Shown here one piece after another: positions 7,963-16,346 of a DNA stretch of 64,000 bases (its first letter is position 1; every line of letters begins with the position of its first letter). The notes under the pieces were generated by a model. That model was not told the origin of the DNA. It saw only the letters and a list, made by a program, of their open reading frames with translations, and searched no databases. Source of the stretch: Vulcanimicrobiota bacterium (GTDB taxonomy: Bacteria; Vulcanimicrobiota; Xenobia; Xenobiales; JADMJV01); assembly GCA_023447635.1 (NCBI GenBank), contig JAEXNA010000169.1, forward strand, positions 3,360-67,359, in the 5' to 3' direction. The position numbers and the translations under genes are program-made.

Positions 7963-10665
7963 CTAAGCCTTCATGGGGTCGAGCTTGTCGGCGTTGATGC
8001 CCAGGTCGCGCATCGCCTGTTCGACTTGCTCGGCTTCGAAATCGCCCTGGCGGAACAGAGCTGACAGGGTGGCCAGCACGATGAACCGAGCGTCCACTTC
8101 GAAGTGGTCGCGCAGCGCCTCGCGGGTTTCACTGCGGCCGAAGCCGTCGGTGCCCAGGCTGATCATGGTGTTTTCGATCCACGGCTTGATCGAGTCCGGC
8201 AGCGCCTTGACGTAGTCGGAAGCGGCCACGATGACGCTCTCTTCGTCCTCGAGCAGCTGGGAAACGTAGGGCAGACGGCCTTCTTCGCCGGGGTGCAGCA
8301 TGTTCCAGCGGTCGCACTCCTGAGCGTCGCGACGAAGCTCTTTGTACGAGGTCACGCTGTAGACCTGAGTCGGGATGTTGTAGGTGTTCTGCAGGATCTC
8401 CTGAGCTTCCAGCACGGCCAGCATGATGGAACCGCTTCCCAGCAGCTTGGCTTTAGGAACTCCGTCGCCCGGGAGCGACGCGTCGCGGAACAGGTAGCCT
8501 CCCTTGACGATGCCTTCCTCGACGCCATCCGGCTGCACGGGCTGAGCGTAGTTCTCGTTGCCCACCGTGATGTAGTAGAAGATGTCCTCGTTGTCGGTGT
8601 ACATACGACGGATACCGTCCTTGATGATCACCTCGAGCTCGAAGGCGTAGGCCGGGTCGTAGGCCATCAGGTTAGGCACGGGGTAAGCCAGCAGGTGGCT
8701 GTTGCCGTCCTGGTGCTGCAGACCCTCGCCGTTGAGCGTGGTACGACCGGCGGTGGCGCCAAGCAGGAAGCCGCGGCAGCGCATGTCGGCGGCGGCCCAG
8801 ACCAGGTCGCCTACGCGCTGCATTCCGAACATCGAGTAGAAGATGAAGAACGGGATAGTGGGAATGCCGTGGGTGGCGTAGCTCGTTCCCGAAGCGATGA
8901 AGCTCGAGATCGATCCGGCTTCGGTGATGCCTTCTTCCAAGATCTGACCGTTCTTGGTCTCCTTGTAGAACAGCAGCTGGTCCGAGTCGACGGGGTCGTA
9001 GAGCTGACCCACGCTCGAGTAGATGCCGACCTGACGGAACAGCGCTTCCATACCGAAGGTGCGGGCTTCGTCGGGAACGATCGGGACGATGTTCTTGCCG
9101 ACTTCCTTGTCCTTGAGCAGTTTGCCCAGGATACGCACGAACGCCATGGTGGTGGACAGCTCGCGGTCTCCGCTGCCTTCCGCGAACTCGCTGAAGATCT
9201 TGGCGTCGGGGGTGCCCAGGGTCGACGGCTTCGAGATACGGTTCGGCACGAAGCCGTCCAGCGCCTGACGACGCTCTTTGATGTACTTGATCTCTTCGCT
9301 GTCGTCGGCGGGGCGGTAGAACGGAGCGTCGGCCACCTCGTCGTCGGAGATCGGAATGCCGAAGCGGGTGCGGAACGTGCGCAGTTCGTCTTCGTTCAGC
9401 TTTTTCTGCTGGTGGGTGATGTTGCGGCCTTCGCCGGCTTCGCCCAGTCCGTAGCCCTTGATGGTCTTGGCCAGGATCACGGTGGGGCGGCTGCTCTTCA
9501 TGGCCTGGTCGTAGGCGGCGAACACCTTCTGCGGGTCGTGACCGCCGCGACGCATCTTGTAAAGCTGCTCGTCCGAGTAGCCTTCGACCATCTTCAGCAG
9601 AGCGGGATCTTTCCCGAAGAAGTGCTCGCGGATGTAGGCGCCGTCCTGAACGATGTACTTCTGGTACTCGCCGTCCACGATGTCGGTGGCGCGCTTGCTG
9701 AGTTTGCCTTCGTTGTCGTGCTCGAACAGGTCATCCCAGTCGTTGCCCCACACGACCTTGATCACATTCCAGCCGGCGCCGCGGAACTGGGCTTCCAACT
9801 CCTGAATGATCTTGCCGTTGCCGCGAACCGGTCCGTCCAGGCGCTGCAGGTTACAGTTGATGACCCAGACCAGGTTGTCCAGCTTCTCGCGGGAGGCCAG
9901 CGAGATCGAGCCCAGGGATTCCGGCTCGTCGGTTTCGCCGTCGCCCAGGAAGGCCCAGACCTTGCGGTCGCTCTTTTCCATCAGGCCGCGGTTTTCCAGA
10001 TACTTGTTGAAGCGAGCCTGGTAGATCGACATGAGCGGGCCCAGGCCCATCGACACGGTGGGGAACTCCCAGAAGGCGGGCATCAGCCAGGGGTGAGGGT
10101 AGGACGACAGGCCGCCGTTGGGTTTGAGTTCGCGACGGAAGTTAACCAGGTCTTCTTCGGTCAGGCGACCTTCCAGGAAGGCGCGGGCGTAGATTCCGGG
10201 GGCAGAGTGGCCCTGGAAGTAGACCATGTCGCCGACGCCGTTCTTATCCTTGCCGCGGAAGAAGTGATTGAAGGCCACCTCGTACAGGGTCGCGGCCGAA
10301 GCGAACGACGAGATGTGACCACCTACGCCGGTGTTGCCCTTATTACCGCGAACCACCATAGCCATCGCGTTCCAGCGGATGATGCTCTTGATGCGGCGCT
10401 CGATCTCGCGGCTGCCGGGGTAAGGGGGCTGCTTCTTGCGAGCGATGGTGTTGACGTAAGGGGTGTTGGCGGTGAAGGGGAAGGTGACACCCTGACTTTG
10501 AGCGTGGTGCTGCAGGCGCTCCATCAGCTCGATCACGCGCTCGGGGCCGGCGTTGGCCAGCACATAGTCGAGCGACTCGACCCATTCGGCGTTCTCGAGT
10601 TCGGTGAGCTTGGGGTCCTGCTCTTGGGGCGCCTCTGCGGCGGCTTTGTTTGCAATCGTATCCAT
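7963..10665 (-). CDS. aceE: pyruvate dehydrogenase E1, homodimeric type
   Basis: At 900 residues it matches the single-chain E1 family, not the alpha/beta E1 type. The thiamine-diphosphate motif starts GDGE at residues 241-244 and closes with NCNLQRLDGPV. GNKGNTGVGGHISSFASAA and YFQGHSAPGIYARAFL near the N-terminus are signatures of the AceE family. It decarboxylates pyruvate and acetylates the lipoyl group of AceF. First gene of the operon, with AAAGGA before the ATG at 10665. The downstream order aceF-lpd confirms the assignment. Confidence 0.98.
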   Translation of the reverse strand: MDTIANKAAAEAPQEQDPKLTELENAEWVESLDYVLANAGPERVIELMERLQHHAQSQGVTFPFTANTPYVNTIARKKQPPYPGSREIERRIKSIIRWNAMAMVVRGNKGNTGVGGHISSFASAATLYEVAFNHFFRGKDKNGVGDMVYFQGHSAPGIYARAFLEGRLTEEDLVNFRRELKPNGGLSSYPHPWLMPAFWEFPTVSMGLGPLMSIYQARFNKYLENRGLMEKSDRKVWAFLGDGETDEPESLGSISLASREKLDNLVWVINCNLQRLDGPVRGNGKIIQELEAQFRGAGWNVIKVVWGNDWDDLFEHDNEGKLSKRATDIVDGEYQKYIVQDGAYIREHFFGKDPALLKMVEGYSDEQLYKMRRGGHDPQKVFAAYDQAMKSSRPTVILAKTIKGYGLGEAGEGRNITHQQKKLNEDELRTFRTRFGIPISDDEVADAPFYRPADDSEEIKYIKERRQALDGFVPNRISKPSTLGTPDAKIFSEFAEGSGDRELSTTMAFVRILGKLLKDKEVGKNIVPIVPDEARTFGMEALFRQVGIYSSVGQLYDPVDSDQLLFYKETKNGQILEEGITEAGSISSFIASGTSYATHGIPTIPFFIFYSMFGMQRVGDLVWAAADMRCRGFLLGATAGRTTLNGEGLQHQDGNSHLLAYPVPNLMAYDPAYAFELEVIIKDGIRRMYTDNEDIFYYITVGNENYAQPVQPDGVEEGIVKGGYLFRDASLPGDGVPKAKLLGSGSIMLAVLEAQEILQNTYNIPTQVYSVTSYKELRRDAQECDRWNMLHPGEEGRLPYVSQLLEDEESVIVAASDYVKALPDSIKPWIENTMISLGTDGFGRSETREALRDHFEVDARFIVLATLSALFRQGDFEAEQVEQAMRDLGINADKLDPMKA

Positions 10666-11027
10666 TTCGATCCTTTCTAGAAGCTCGAACGGGGAAACTC
10701 CTCCCGACGGCTCCTAGCAATCGCTCAAGTTTGGACGTCACACACCAACCTATCGGGGGTCCTTGTGACGCGCTTGCAGGGCGCCTTCGGGGCGATTGGT
10801 CCAGATCCTGGAGGGGGGCGGGACGGTTTGAAAGGGGCTAGGGGGAGACGGCCTGGGGAGAGGCCGGGAGGGGCAGCCGCGTTGCCGTTCTCGTCAGCGA
10901 CAACCTTGCCCGTCTCGCGAGCGCAACGCGTTGCCGCTCTTGTCACAGGAGAACTTGACAGGCGTCACTGATCGGCCGCGCTCGGTCGGATAACTTGAAC
11001 TCAAGAGTCACCCCAAGGAGTTCAGAG
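10666..11027. other. divergent intergenic region between aceE and the MSEIR gene
   Basis: This 362-bp gap separates the leftward pdh operon from the rightward accessory block, so promoters for both should lie here, but I cannot name convincing -35/-10 pairs. It contains one copy of the 52-bp repeat family (10876-10943) and, near the right end, the ribosome site AAGGAG at 11015-11020 that fixes the next start. Confidence 0.6.
10876..10943 (+). repeat. isolated copy of the 52-bp repeat family A
   Basis: About one and a third units. It shares GTTGCCGTTCTCG, GCGACAA.CTTGC, CGTCTCGCG and GCGCAACGCG, in the same order and orientation, with the tandem array at 16385-16612, with scattered substitutions. 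Seen directly by comparing the two stretches. Confidence 0.8.
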
Positions 11028-12401
11028 ATGTCGGAAATCAGAAGTGTATCGTTAGGCCAGGACAACTACCCCAAAGCCCGCCCCGTGCGCAGCAGCGCCC
11101 CGGTCGCCCGCGTTTCCACCACCGCAGCTCAGGTTAGTGCGCAGCCGACGGCCTCCCGGGACAGTTTCCAGAGCGGCCATCACGACGCTCAAGCCGACCA
11201 GCTGAACGAGCTGCGCCGACGCGCCAACGGCCGCCCGCAGGCGGCTCGGACCGCTCCCATCGAAGTCGACCTGGGCTACCCGCAGGCCACCGCCAAACCC
11301 GGCCATCGTCGGGCTGCCTCCAACTCCAACTCCAGCTCTGCCTCAACCTCCGCTCCCACCAGGGCCCAGCAGCCTCCCACCCGGTCTGCTCCCATCGAAG
11401 TCAACCTGGGCTACCCGCAGGCCGCCTCCAACCCCGGACACGGCCGGGTTCCGACCCAGGCCGCGCCTCGCAACACGAACTTCGCTCACTCAACGGTTGA
11501 TGCCAACAAAGTGTATGCGGATGCGCACGCCGTGATCGCGCAGAAGAATCGAATGAATGATGCGGCGCACAAGGGTCTGGGCCTGGAGGCCAAGCCTCAA
11601 GCTCCGGCCCAAGCCAAGCCGCAAACCCCGGCTAAAGCTCAAGCTCCGGCCAAATCTAAGCCTCACGCTCCGGCCCAAGCCAAGCCTCAGGTCAAGAAGA
11701 CCCCTACCAGCAAGGGTGGGAATATGTCCGGTGCGGGCGGTGTTTTCACCGCAGCCGCCGGCGGGCTGACGTTGCGGGACGGGGTGACGAACGTCAAGAA
11801 CGGCAACTACACCCAGGGCGGCCTGCAGATCGCTCAGGGCGGTCTGATGACGGCCGACGGCGTCAACGACGTAAACCTGGCCTGGAACGGCGCGTCCGGA
11901 GCTCCCGTCAGCAAGGGGGCGGCGCGTCTGAAGGTCGCAGGTGGCCTTATGAATGCCGGAATGGCGGCTAACGATACGTACCAAGCGTACCAGGCTTATA
12001 AGAGCGGAAATGAAGTCGCTGCAGCCGAGAGCACTTCCAGCGCTGTGATCAACGCCGTCACGGCTTGCCCTTTGACCGCGCCGATCGGTGCCATCGGTGG
12101 CATCCTCGACTGGGGCATGGCCGCCTCTGGCGCCGACGATGCGATGGTTCGCGCTCTGACCAGGGGAGAGAACGCGGCCTACAAGAAGCAACTGGACCGC
12201 GACATGGCGCTGGCGAACACTCTCGCTGACACCTCCTCCCGCGACCTGGCAGGCTACAGCCGAGCTCAGCGGCAGGCTTGCATTCGGGGTCTGGACGGTC
12301 TCAAAGAGTATCGCCGCTACTTCGCCAGTGTGGGTAATACCGAAGGCGTGAAAAGCGCCGACGCCCAAATCGCTCGTATCAAGACCGCTTGGAGTCACTA
12401 A
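11028..12401 (+). CDS. modular leaderless protein with repeated APIEV motif and Gly-rich hydrophobic region
   Basis: Unrecognised, 457 residues. The ATG at 11028 is chosen because AAGGAG lies seven bases upstream; a TTG 33 bases earlier has no such site. There is no signal peptide. Residues 1-75 are polar and disordered-looking. APIEVDLGYPQA (76-87) recurs as APIEVNLGYPQA (121-132). A Lys/Pro/Ala/Gln-rich linker spans about 189-222. From about 230 the protein turns Gly/Ala-rich and moderately hydrophobic (GGVFTAAAGGLTLRDG, GGLQIAQGGLMTADG, PIGAIGGILDWGMAASG), then ends in a charged helical tail. The stop overlaps the next start by one base (TAATG). The architecture recalls secreted effectors or toxins, but no family is recognised and function is unknown. 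Confidence 0.75.
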   Translation: MSEIRSVSLGQDNYPKARPVRSSAPVARVSTTAAQVSAQPTASRDSFQSGHHDAQADQLNELRRRANGRPQAARTAPIEVDLGYPQATAKPGHRRAASNSNSSSASTSAPTRAQQPPTRSAPIEVNLGYPQAASNPGHGRVPTQAAPRNTNFAHSTVDANKVYADAHAVIAQKNRMNDAAHKGLGLEAKPQAPAQAKPQTPAKAQAPAKSKPHAPAQAKPQVKKTPTSKGGNMSGAGGVFTAAAGGLTLRDGVTNVKNGNYTQGGLQIAQGGLMTADGVNDVNLAWNGASGAPVSKGAARLKVAGGLMNAGMAANDTYQAYQAYKSGNEVAAAESTSSAVINAVTACPLTAPIGAIGGILDWGMAASGADDAMVRALTRGENAAYKKQLDRDMALANTLADTSSRDLAGYSRAQRQACIRGLDGLKEYRRYFASVGNTEGVKSADAQIARIKTAWSH

Positions 12402-13102
12402 TGTCTGCTCAGGAGTTTTCTCCCGCCGAACTAGAGAGCCGCGTCCTGCAACATTTCAGCTATCGCAGTCCCGCTTTAAATTTAGGCACTTTTGGCCTGG
12501 CGTCGATGTTCGTTTTCCTCGGCAGCGTCACTCCCGACATGTTCGGCCTGGCGGGTGCGGCCATAGAGATCGGCTCGGTCGCAGCGGGGCTGGTTCTCGC
12601 GGGATGCGTGATATGGGTCAGCAGCTTGATGTTCAGAGTACGTTTTCCGGACACCCGAAATCGCAAAATTTGCGAAGAGACGCATTTCCGAAAGCTGTCG
12701 GCCGGGGCGAATAATAAGGTGCTGGCCGATTTCGACGAGATCGCTGCCGTGTACTTGAGTCCCAGGGTCAACATGTGGTCGCAGCGTCGGGAATGGATCT
12801 ACCCGATGATGCTGCTCACCAAAGAAGGGCGCTCGATCGCGATGGGCAATCAGGACGGAGCCCATGATCGAGACGGGATGGCCGTTCCTATGGCTCAGGC
12901 CTTCGCCGAGACGGTAGGTTGCGTCGTCTACTTTTCCGAAGAGCGCACCCCTGTACAAGTCGTCCGCCAAGGCCACGAGTTCACCGTCATCCCGAAAGAC
13001 CCTCGCCTGGGCCCCCTCGCCAACGCCCTCGTCGCCAGCGCCTTCATCGGCCTGATCTGGACCCTCTGGTACCTCTACTCCCAGATTCCGGCGGGGATTT
13101 AG
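12401..13102 (+). CDS. membrane protein coupled to the MSEIR protein
   Basis: 233 residues, unrecognised. Two hydrophobic segments near residues 25-75 (FGLASMFVFLG, AGLVLAGCVIWVSSLMF) and one at the C-terminus (ALVASAFIGLIWTLWYLY) flank a soluble middle of about 120 residues rich in charged and aromatic residues. The ATG shares one base with the upstream TAA, so translation is probably coupled. A membrane partner immediately after a protein with a possible membrane-active region is the order seen in some effector/immunity pairs; that is only an inference. Local A+T content is higher than in neighbours (12470-12490). Confidence 0.7.
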   Translation: MSAQEFSPAELESRVLQHFSYRSPALNLGTFGLASMFVFLGSVTPDMFGLAGAAIEIGSVAAGLVLAGCVIWVSSLMFRVRFPDTRNRKICEETHFRKLSAGANNKVLADFDEIAAVYLSPRVNMWSQRREWIYPMMLLTKEGRSIAMGNQDGAHDRDGMAVPMAQAFAETVGCVVYFSEERTPVQVVRQGHEFTVIPKDPRLGPLANALVASAFIGLIWTLWYLYSQIPAGI

Positions 13103-13405
13103 CTTACCCCTGCGGCCTCGCGTGCCGACCAAGACGAGCCCCCGTCGGGAACGAAGCTCGTTTGTGATGGCACAGGTCGGTTGAAGGCTCCGCGCGCTGA
13201 TGGTCGACCTGCCAGGGGAAATCGAGCTCGACTATTTGGACACCCCTGTCAGTCAGGATGTCACAGTCCTCAGGGCTAGCCCTTGCGCCAGTTTCGTCTT
13301 TCGGTTTGCCTGCCAGGCAAAGATTTCTGTCGGAGCCTTGCTCAATGTAAGAATGGTCGAGACTTCCCATTGTCTCGGGCCCATGGAACGGCATAAACTC
13401 AAAGT

Positions 13406-13495
13406 CTCGACCCCGCCCACGCGGGGATGAACCGGCGTCGTCGCACCAGCGGCAACGGCAGAGGCTCTCGACCCCGCCCACGCGGGGATGAACCG
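13406..13495 (+). CRISPR. orphan type I-E-like mini-array: two repeats, one spacer
   Basis: Two identical 29-bp repeats (13406-13434 and 13467-13495) enclose one 32-bp spacer (13435-13466), giving the 61-bp period typical of type I-E. The repeat has a hairpin (CCCCGC/GCGGGG with a four-base loop) and ends in GGGGATGAACCG, so the predicted crRNA 5' handle is ATGAACCG and the array reads rightward. No cas gene lies in the window and no further repeat is found on either side, so this is a remnant, an orphan array or a seed array. Confidence 0.8.
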
Positions 13496-13520
13496 ACCAT
13501 CCGACTTTTAACCGGATGGT
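13496..13520. repeat. hairpin directly after the second CRISPR repeat
   Basis: ACCATCCG at 13496-13503 pairs perfectly with CGGATGGT at 13513-13520 across a nine-base AT-rich loop, starting at the first base after the last repeat. It occupies the position where a second spacer would begin. Confidence 0.7.
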
Positions 13521-13528
13521 CAATTCAA

Positions 13529-13593
13529 GCTCCAGAGCCTCCTGGTTCCAATCCTCACACCAGCCTCTCCCCTCCCTCCCGAGGCTCTGGAGC
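13529..13593. repeat. 13-bp perfect inverted repeat
   Basis: GCTCCAGAGCCTC at 13529-13541 is exactly complementary to GAGGCTCTGGAGC at 13581-13593, with 39 bp of pyrimidine-rich sequence between. No T-run follows. It could be an RNA structure or the ends of a small lost element. Confidence 0.65.
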
Positions 13594-13853
13594 CGGGGTA
13601 CCAGCCGAAATGTTTCAGTGAGTCGCCGCGGACACGCGCGCTGTCGTCCCTGATGACGGCTTTCCGCAGGTATCCCAACGAGTTCCACCCCCTGGTCGTC
13701 CACCATCCTGCCCGACTCTCTGAGTAAATCCCCGCCGGAGATTTTGTGTTGCAAAATGTTCACGTGATAAAAATTTCACCAAATTAGAAGGTGGGTTAAA
13801 GAGATTGGAGAAGTCTCAGGGAGTCGGAACAGATTTTCGTCCAGGAGACCCGT

Positions 13854-15314
13854 ATGTCTTTATGCATGAAACGCTCGCTTAGAAAGCTCAGGAAGCTTGC
13901 ACCGGAAAGGCTACACGGGGTGAATCTTCGCATCCGCCGCGACCTTGGCGGGTCAGAATGGAAAATGGGCGTCTGTCTTTTAGCCATGGCCAGAACCAAA
14001 GCCTACCTGGAGCTGGGCTACGCGTCGCTCAACGAGTATGCCGAGAAGTCGCTCAGGATGTCGGGAAAGAAGGCGCACCTTCTGGTTCTTACGGTGCGGG
14101 CCATGGAATATCTGCCGATGTTTTCGGCCGCCTATCAGGAGGGGCTTCTCTGCTGGGGCAAGGTTCGCTCGTTACAATCCGTGGTGACACCGGAGACCGA
14201 AGAGATATGGTTTGACTACGCCCTCGATCGTACGGTCACCGAGGTGGTCAATGCGGTCTCGATGAGCCCGGCGGCCTGGAAGCGACAGGAAGGCCTGAAC
14301 GCGTCGCTCAAGCAGAAGCCGATCGTCGGGCCCCAGGATGTCCAGCAGATTTTCGGCCAGCAGGCTCAGCAGGGGGAGGTTTCCGAGGAGCCTGAGGTTG
14401 TGGTCGTCTCCCCTGCGCAGGTCCAGGCAGGGACGTTGCGGCCTGAAGCCACCGAGATTCAGGGGGAGGCGCCGGTCGAAGGAGGAGGGGAGGACGAGCG
14501 TCCGTTCGCGCCGCCATATCTGACCGACCTTGCACCCAAAACGATCCGAGTTACGGTCGAGTTCACACCGGACCAGTACGCTATCTTCGAGATGTCCGAG
14601 CGCTGCGCCAAGGCTCAGGTGGGAGGTCGAGTCGACCGCGCCTCGGCGGTGGTGCGTATGTGCGAAGGCCATCTCGCCTCGACACCGTCGCGAACTCGTC
14701 TGAAATACCAGGTCGTGGTTCACGCGTCGGCCGAGGGAGAGCAGGGTTGGTACGATACGGGCCGGGGCCCTCTTCCCGCCTCTCCGGCCGTTGTTCGCCA
14801 GGCGCAGACGGATTCTGCAAGGGCTCAAGCCCGGCCGAAGAACGCTGCGGATCCGAAGGTCGCTGGTGAGTCGGAGGCGATGGTAGGACCCCCGGCCCTG
14901 GGCTCGGTAGTTGAAGACAGGTTGGAGCAGGGGCACGCGCCAGGTCCACCTTCGGCGGGCCAGAGCCGCAGAGTCGCTGTGCCGGCGGCGACCTTGCGAG
15001 CGCTCTATCTGCGTGCCGGGAACAAGTGCGAGAGGTGTGGCTGTACGAACGCGGGGCTGCATGTTCATCACAAGAGGCCGGTGTGCGAGGGGGGAACGAA
15101 CGATCTGGAGGGCTTGGAGTTGCTCTGCGGTCCGTGCCACAGCGGGCATCACGAGTCGGACTTTCAGAGCAAGCCGCACTGGCAATCGGCGCGGAGCAAG
15201 GCCGTTGTTCGGAGCTATCGGGAGCGTTGTGACGACCCGCCTGCCGCCTGGGTCGCGTCCATCTCTATGGAGCAGCCGGACATCATCGGCTCAGGGCATC
15301 TCTCCTCAGCTTGA
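13854..15314 (+). CDS. HNH endonuclease family protein
   Basis: 486 residues. The C-terminal part (about 387-432) is an HNH nuclease: two zinc-type Cys pairs (CERCGC and LLCGPCH) frame LHVHHKRP and a GGTNDLEGLELL stretch, with the trailing GHHE. The N-terminal half is helical and contains a TKAYLELGYASLNEYAEKSL segment of a kind found in HNH proteins whose N-terminal domain binds DNA. The middle is Glu/Pro/Ala-rich and probably flexible. AGGAGA sits five bases before the ATG. These proteins are often linked to mobile or repetitive regions, which fits its place beside the CRISPR remnant. Its biological role is unknown. Confidence 0.8.
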   Translation: MSLCMKRSLRKLRKLAPERLHGVNLRIRRDLGGSEWKMGVCLLAMARTKAYLELGYASLNEYAEKSLRMSGKKAHLLVLTVRAMEYLPMFSAAYQEGLLCWGKVRSLQSVVTPETEEIWFDYALDRTVTEVVNAVSMSPAAWKRQEGLNASLKQKPIVGPQDVQQIFGQQAQQGEVSEEPEVVVVSPAQVQAGTLRPEATEIQGEAPVEGGGEDERPFAPPYLTDLAPKTIRVTVEFTPDQYAIFEMSERCAKAQVGGRVDRASAVVRMCEGHLASTPSRTRLKYQVVVHASAEGEQGWYDTGRGPLPASPAVVRQAQTDSARAQARPKNAADPKVAGESEAMVGPPALGSVVEDRLEQGHAPGPPSAGQSRRVAVPAATLRALYLRAGNKCERCGCTNAGLHVHHKRPVCEGGTNDLEGLELLCGPCHSGHHESDFQSKPHWQSARSKAVVRSYRERCDDPPAAWVASISMEQPDIIGSGHLSSA

Positions 15315-15472
15315 GGGAAAATCCCCGGTGGAGCTTGGGGTTCGGGCGCTGTGCGTGGTGGCGTTCTGGATAAAGTCCGAGCGGTCCATAATGGAGGGCG
15401 TCCGACGCGCGGTCGGGAAGGCGGTGTGGCCGCCTATAGGCTGGCGAAGCGACTTTAACGTAGGAGTAACCG

Positions 15473-15922
15473 ATGTCTGCAGGCTGGAACGAAACTCATA
15501 AGTGGATTGATGTGCACAGGAAGCTCTATCTCGAAGACGGAGAGAAGGGTCATCTTTGGGATTCGACGGCAGGCGGTGGACCTGGCCTGATTCCCACGCT
15601 GCTGCTTTACACCACGGGCCGCAAAAGTGGGAACACCTTCATCATGCCGCTGATCTATGGCGAGGGCGAAGGCGGCTACGTGCTGATCGCCTCAAAGGGT
15701 GGAGCGCCGGCTCATCCCGACTGGTACTTGAACCTGCAGGCGAACCCTGAGGTCAAGCTCAAGGTGATCAATGACGAGTTCGCGGGAGTCGCCGAGACGG
15801 TCGAAGACGAGCGCCGCGAAGGGCTCTGGAAGATGATGGTGGAGATCTACCCGCCTTTCCAGGACTATCAGGAGAAGACCGAGCGCCAAATCCCGCTGGT
15901 GCTCATCACTCGGAAGGCCTGA
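15473..15922 (+). CDS. deazaflavin (F420)-dependent nitroreductase/quinone reductase family protein
   Basis: 149 residues, the usual length of the Ddn-like split-barrel family. The stretches LLLYTTGRKSGNTFIMPLIYG, with the conserved TTGRKSG, and GAPAHPDWYLNLQANPEV are diagnostic of this family. Members use reduced coenzyme F420 to reduce quinones or nitro compounds, so the organism may make or take up F420; no F420 biosynthesis gene is in the window to confirm it. AGGAG lies just before the ATG. It stands alone between the HNH gene and the convergent small gene at 15987-16346. Confidence 0.85.
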   Translation: MSAGWNETHKWIDVHRKLYLEDGEKGHLWDSTAGGGPGLIPTLLLYTTGRKSGNTFIMPLIYGEGEGGYVLIASKGGAPAHPDWYLNLQANPEVKLKVINDEFAGVAETVEDERREGLWKMMVEIYPPFQDYQEKTERQIPLVLITRKA

Positions 15923-15986
15923 TCGACAGGGGGGAGGGCAGAGGCCGAGAGGTGGAGGGCACTAACGGAGTTTGTGCCGTCGCGGG

Positions 15987-16346
15987 CTACCAGGCGGAGA
16001 AGGTCAGCGGTTCAAACTGATTGGGCTCGGCTCCGACCTGGAACGCTTTGCGTATCAGGGCGTCGCACTCGCCGATGGTGACCATCCGGGAGAGCGATCC
16101 CCGGCGCTCGACCACGGGAAAGTCGAGTTCAACAATCTCTTCGTGGCTGGCGTCGTCGACGTGGTCGGGGATGCCAGAGACAAAGTAGAATTGGATCGTC
16201 CGGTCCTGGTCATCGATGAGACCGAAGAAGTTGCCTTCGACACCGCGCATCTCGTCGGACCAGACGTGCAGCGCCTGCTCCAAATCGACCGTTTCGGCCT
16301 TGTCGCTGGTGGGGCCTCGTCCTCGTTCGTTCCAGAACACTCTCAT
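15987..16346 (-). CDS. small conserved-looking protein, immunity-protein-like in composition
   Basis: 119 residues from the ATG at 16346. The sequence is acidic and well ordered (MRVFWNERGRGP, QALHVWSDEM, NFFGLIDDQDRTIQFYF, VVERRGSLSRMV). Composition changes sharply from the Arg-rich repeat-derived translation upstream, so the upstream extension of the frame is discarded. WSDEM and a strand pattern ending in IQFYFVSG are reminiscent of Imm1-type immunity proteins, but I cannot confirm that. A GGGAA is found 10-15 bases before the start. It stands convergent to the F420-type reductase gene and directly beside the tandem repeat array. Confidence 0.55.
   Translation of the reverse strand: MRVFWNERGRGPTSDKAETVDLEQALHVWSDEMRGVEGNFFGLIDDQDRTIQFYFVSGIPDHVDDASHEEIVELDFPVVERRGSLSRMVTIGECDALIRKAFQVGAEPNQFEPLTFSAW

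Larger units (their letters stand above)
13103..13853. other. non-coding stretch with CRISPR remnant and inverted repeats
   Basis: 751 bp without a convincing gene. Frames on both strands are open in part, including a long leftward one, but they read straight through the CRISPR repeats and the inverted repeats and have no ribosome site. The region holds the two-repeat CRISPR unit (13406-13495), a hairpin at 13496-13520, a 13-bp inverted repeat at 13529-13593 and an AT-rich tail (13740-13800) likely to contain the promoter of the HNH gene. Confidence 0.6.

Noticed and set aside
8104..10680. 858-codon rightward open frame
   Set aside because: It is exactly antisense to aceE, whose motifs are complete. 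Long antisense frames are common in GC-rich DNA.
13104..13763. 219-codon leftward open frame
   Set aside because: It reads through both CRISPR repeats and the inverted repeats, which are not codon-like, and has no ribosome site.
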